DNA of 5,007 bases from an uncultured Anaeromassilibacillus sp. (GTDB lineage Bacteria; Bacillota; Clostridia; Oscillospirales; Acutalibacteraceae): assembly GCA_945988865.1 (NCBI GenBank), contig CAMFTQ010000067.1, forward strand, positions 1 through 5,007, written 5' to 3'. This document shows positions 3,392-5,007 of the stretch, one piece after another. Position numbers and translations under genes: made by a program. The number at the start of each line of letters is the position of its first letter. Within the stretch, counting starts at the first letter, position 1. The notes beneath the pieces were generated by a model. It was not told the origin of the DNA and did not search any database. It worked only from the letters and a program-made list of their open reading frames with translations.

Positions 3392-5007
3392 ATGAATTAC
3401 GGATTTTTAAAAACGGCGGCGGCAACACCTAAAATTCACGTTGCCGACTGTGACTATAACGCAGAAAGCATAATTGACTTGATTACAAAAGCGCACAGCA
3501 AAGGAGCAAGGCTGATTGTTTTTCCCGAGCTTTGCATAACAGGCTACACCTGTAGTGATTTATTTTTGCACAGCACACTTTTAAAGTCAGCCGAAAATGC
3601 GCTTGAAAAAATAATTGACAGCACAAAAGCTCTTGAAATCGTATCACTTGTAGGACTTCCCGTACCGTTTGGCGAAGCACTCTATAACTGTGCCGCAGTT
3701 ATTTACAAGGGTGAAATTTTAGGACTTGTTCCAAAGATAAATATCCCGAATTATTCTGAATTTTACGAGGCACGTCACTTTACAAGCGGAAAGAATGTTG
3801 ACGAGGTACTGCCGGTATTTGCTAACAGAAAAAACGTTTTGCTTAATCCGAACACAATTTTCTGCTGCGAAGAGCTTTGTGATTTTAAGCTTGCAGTTGA
3901 GATTTGCGAGGATTTATGGACTGCTTCTTCTCCGTCAGTAAGCCTTGCTTTAAACGGTGCGACAATTATAGCAAACCTGTCTGCAAGCGATGATGTTATC
4001 GGTAAAAATGAGTACAGAACAGATTTAATCAAGATCCAAAGCGGAAAGCTCTGCTGTGCGTATGTGTACTCTGACAGTGGCTTCGGAGAAAGCACCACAG
4101 ACCTTGTTTTTTCAGGACGTAATTTAATTGCAGAAAACGCAAGCGTCCTTGCAGCAAGCGAGCCGTTTTCAACAGGTGTGATTTACGCCGATGTCGATAT
4201 TAAGCGTTTAGGCGGAGAAAGACGCAGAATTTCTACCTTTGTAAAGCCCGATAACGGCATTGCTGTTAAAAAGGTTTACTTTTCAATGCAGATAACAGAA
4301 ACTGCTCTTGAAAGATACTTCCCACCGCATCCGTTTGTTCCAAGTGAGAAGGAAAATCTTGACAAACGATGTAAGGAAATTCTCTCTATTCAGGCAACAG
4401 GTCTTGCCACACGACTTGCTCACACAGGTATAAAAAACGTGGTATTAGGCTTGTCGGGCGGTCTTGACAGTACGCTTGCGCTTATCGTCTGTGTTCACGC
4501 ATTTGATATGCTTAGCCTTGACAGAAAAAATATTCACGCAGTAACAATGCCTTGCTTCGGCACAACAAAAAGAACTAAGTCAAATGCACAGCTTTTAGCC
4601 GAAGCCTACGGCGTCAGCTTTTATGATATAAGCATCACAGACAGCGTTCGCAGTCATTTTAAAGATATAAACCACGATGAAAGCGTACACGATGTAACGT
4701 ATGAAAACTGTCAGGCACGTGAACGTACACAGGTTTTGATGGATTTATCAAATAAGCTGTCGGCACTCGTTATCGGCACAGGCGATTTATCGGAGCTTGC
4801 ATTAGGCTGGGCGACCTACAACGGCGACCATATGTCGATGTATAGCGTAAACTGCTCTGTTCCAAAAACTCTTGTACGCCACTTAACAGCATATGAAGCG
4901 CAGATGTCTTCGGGAGTTTTAAAGGACGTTCTGCTTGATATTTTAGACACACCTGTAAGTCCTGAGCTTTTACCGCCTGACGAAAACGGCAAAATCGCTC
5001 AGAAAAC
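3392..5007 (+). CDS. nadE: Glutamine-dependent NAD+ synthetase, C-terminally cut by the window end
   Basis: The open frame gives 538 codons with no stop before the edge. Residues 1 to about 270 form a nitrilase-fold glutaminase domain with the Glu-Lys-Cys triad visible: Glu46 in VFPELCITGY, Lys115 in VPKINIPNYSEFYEAR, and Cys172 in AVEICEDLW. Residues from about 330 form the ATP-dependent synthetase domain with the PP-loop S-G-G-L-D-S (355-360), then GTGDLSELALGW and the NGDHMSMYSVN stretch. The enzyme converts nicotinic acid adenine dinucleotide to NAD+ using ATP, with ammonia released from glutamine and channelled between the domains; it is the last step of NAD synthesis in the cytoplasm. 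Full-length relatives run to roughly 640-680 residues, so about 100-140 are missing after LLPPDENGKIAQK. The ATG at 3392 has AGGTGA 6 bases upstream and its own promoter. All catalytic residues expected in this portion are present, so the enzyme should be functional. Confidence 0.97.
   Translation, partial: MNYGFLKTAAATPKIHVADCDYNAESIIDLITKAHSKGARLIVFPELCITGYTCSDLFLHSTLLKSAENALEKIIDSTKALEIVSLVGLPVPFGEALYNCAAVIYKGEILGLVPKINIPNYSEFYEARHFTSGKNVDEVLPVFANRKNVLLNPNTIFCCEELCDFKLAVEICEDLWTASSPSVSLALNGATIIANLSASDDVIGKNEYRTDLIKIQSGKLCCAYVYSDSGFGESTTDLVFSGRNLIAENASVLAASEPFSTGVIYADVDIKRLGGERRRISTFVKPDNGIAVKKVYFSMQITETALERYFPPHPFVPSEKENLDKRCKEILSIQATGLATRLAHTGIKNVVLGLSGGLDSTLALIVCVHAFDMLSLDRKNIHAVTMPCFGTTKRTKSNAQLLAEAYGVSFYDISITDSVRSHFKDINHDESVHDVTYENCQARERTQVLMDLSNKLSALVIGTGDLSELALGWATYNGDHMSMYSVNCSVPKTLVRHLTAYEAQMSSGVLKDVLLDILDTPVSPELLPPDENGKIAQK

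Noticed and set aside
3775..4098. Antisense frame of 107 codons inside nadE
   Set aside because: It lies opposite the conserved glutaminase domain, has no ribosome binding site I could support, and no family resemblance.
1..5007. CRISPR array, tRNA, insertion sequence, prophage or defence genes
   Set aside because: I saw no regularly spaced repeats, tRNA-like cloverleaf, transposase, integrase or recognisable defence domain on either strand.

Overview
The window looks like the start of a metagenome- or isolate-derived contig from a low-GC Clostridia-type Firmicute, possibly gut Oscillospiraceae/Ruminococcaceae-like. That placement is inferred from AT-rich spacers, strong AGGAGG-type ribosome binding sites, near-consensus sigma-A promoters, a Firmicutes-style 6S RNA, a DUF1292 protein and the glutamine-dependent two-domain form of NAD synthetase. 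No 16S rRNA or other decisive taxonomic marker is present. The first 43 bases are not genomic: they are an Illumina Nextera index/Tn5 mosaic-end adapter left on the contig end, so biological sequence begins at 44.

Left block, minus strand (44-816). Reading leftwards, a promoter at 788-816 drives a small, very acidic DUF1292 protein (455-751). It is followed after 44 bases by a 6S RNA (about 237-410), and after a U-rich end by the first 56 codons of gpsA (glycerol-3-phosphate dehydrogenase), which is cut by the contig end.

Intergenic hub (752-1142). This gap of about 390 bases holds three near-consensus promoters: one leftward for DUF1292 and two rightward. The first rightward promoter (887-914) has an extended -10 and runs into an intrinsic terminator (972-999), which defines an orphan transcript of about 80 nt with no evident gene. 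It is the best candidate here for something undescribed, either a small RNA or an attenuated leader. The second promoter (1077-1105) leads directly into the polysaccharide genes.

Right block, plus strand (1143-5007). A short phosphoglycosyl transferase (1143-1829) and a multi-pass Wzy/O-antigen-ligase-family membrane protein (1848-3302) form a two-gene unit. Together they could start a lipid-linked glycan and polymerise or ligate it at the membrane. No glycosyltransferases or flippase are adjacent, so the rest of the pathway must lie elsewhere. The unit ends at a perfect terminator hairpin (3345-3377) whose 5' arm lies at the start site of the next promoter (3316-3344). That promoter drives nadE, a glutamine-hydrolysing NAD+ synthetase that is intact at its N-terminus and cut at 5007 after 538 codons.

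I found no clear new defence, mobile or CRISPR-like system. The unusual signals are regulatory: the orphan promoter-terminator unit, the promoter-embedded terminator before nadE, the 6S RNA packed between DUF1292 and gpsA, and the isolated two-gene glycan module.
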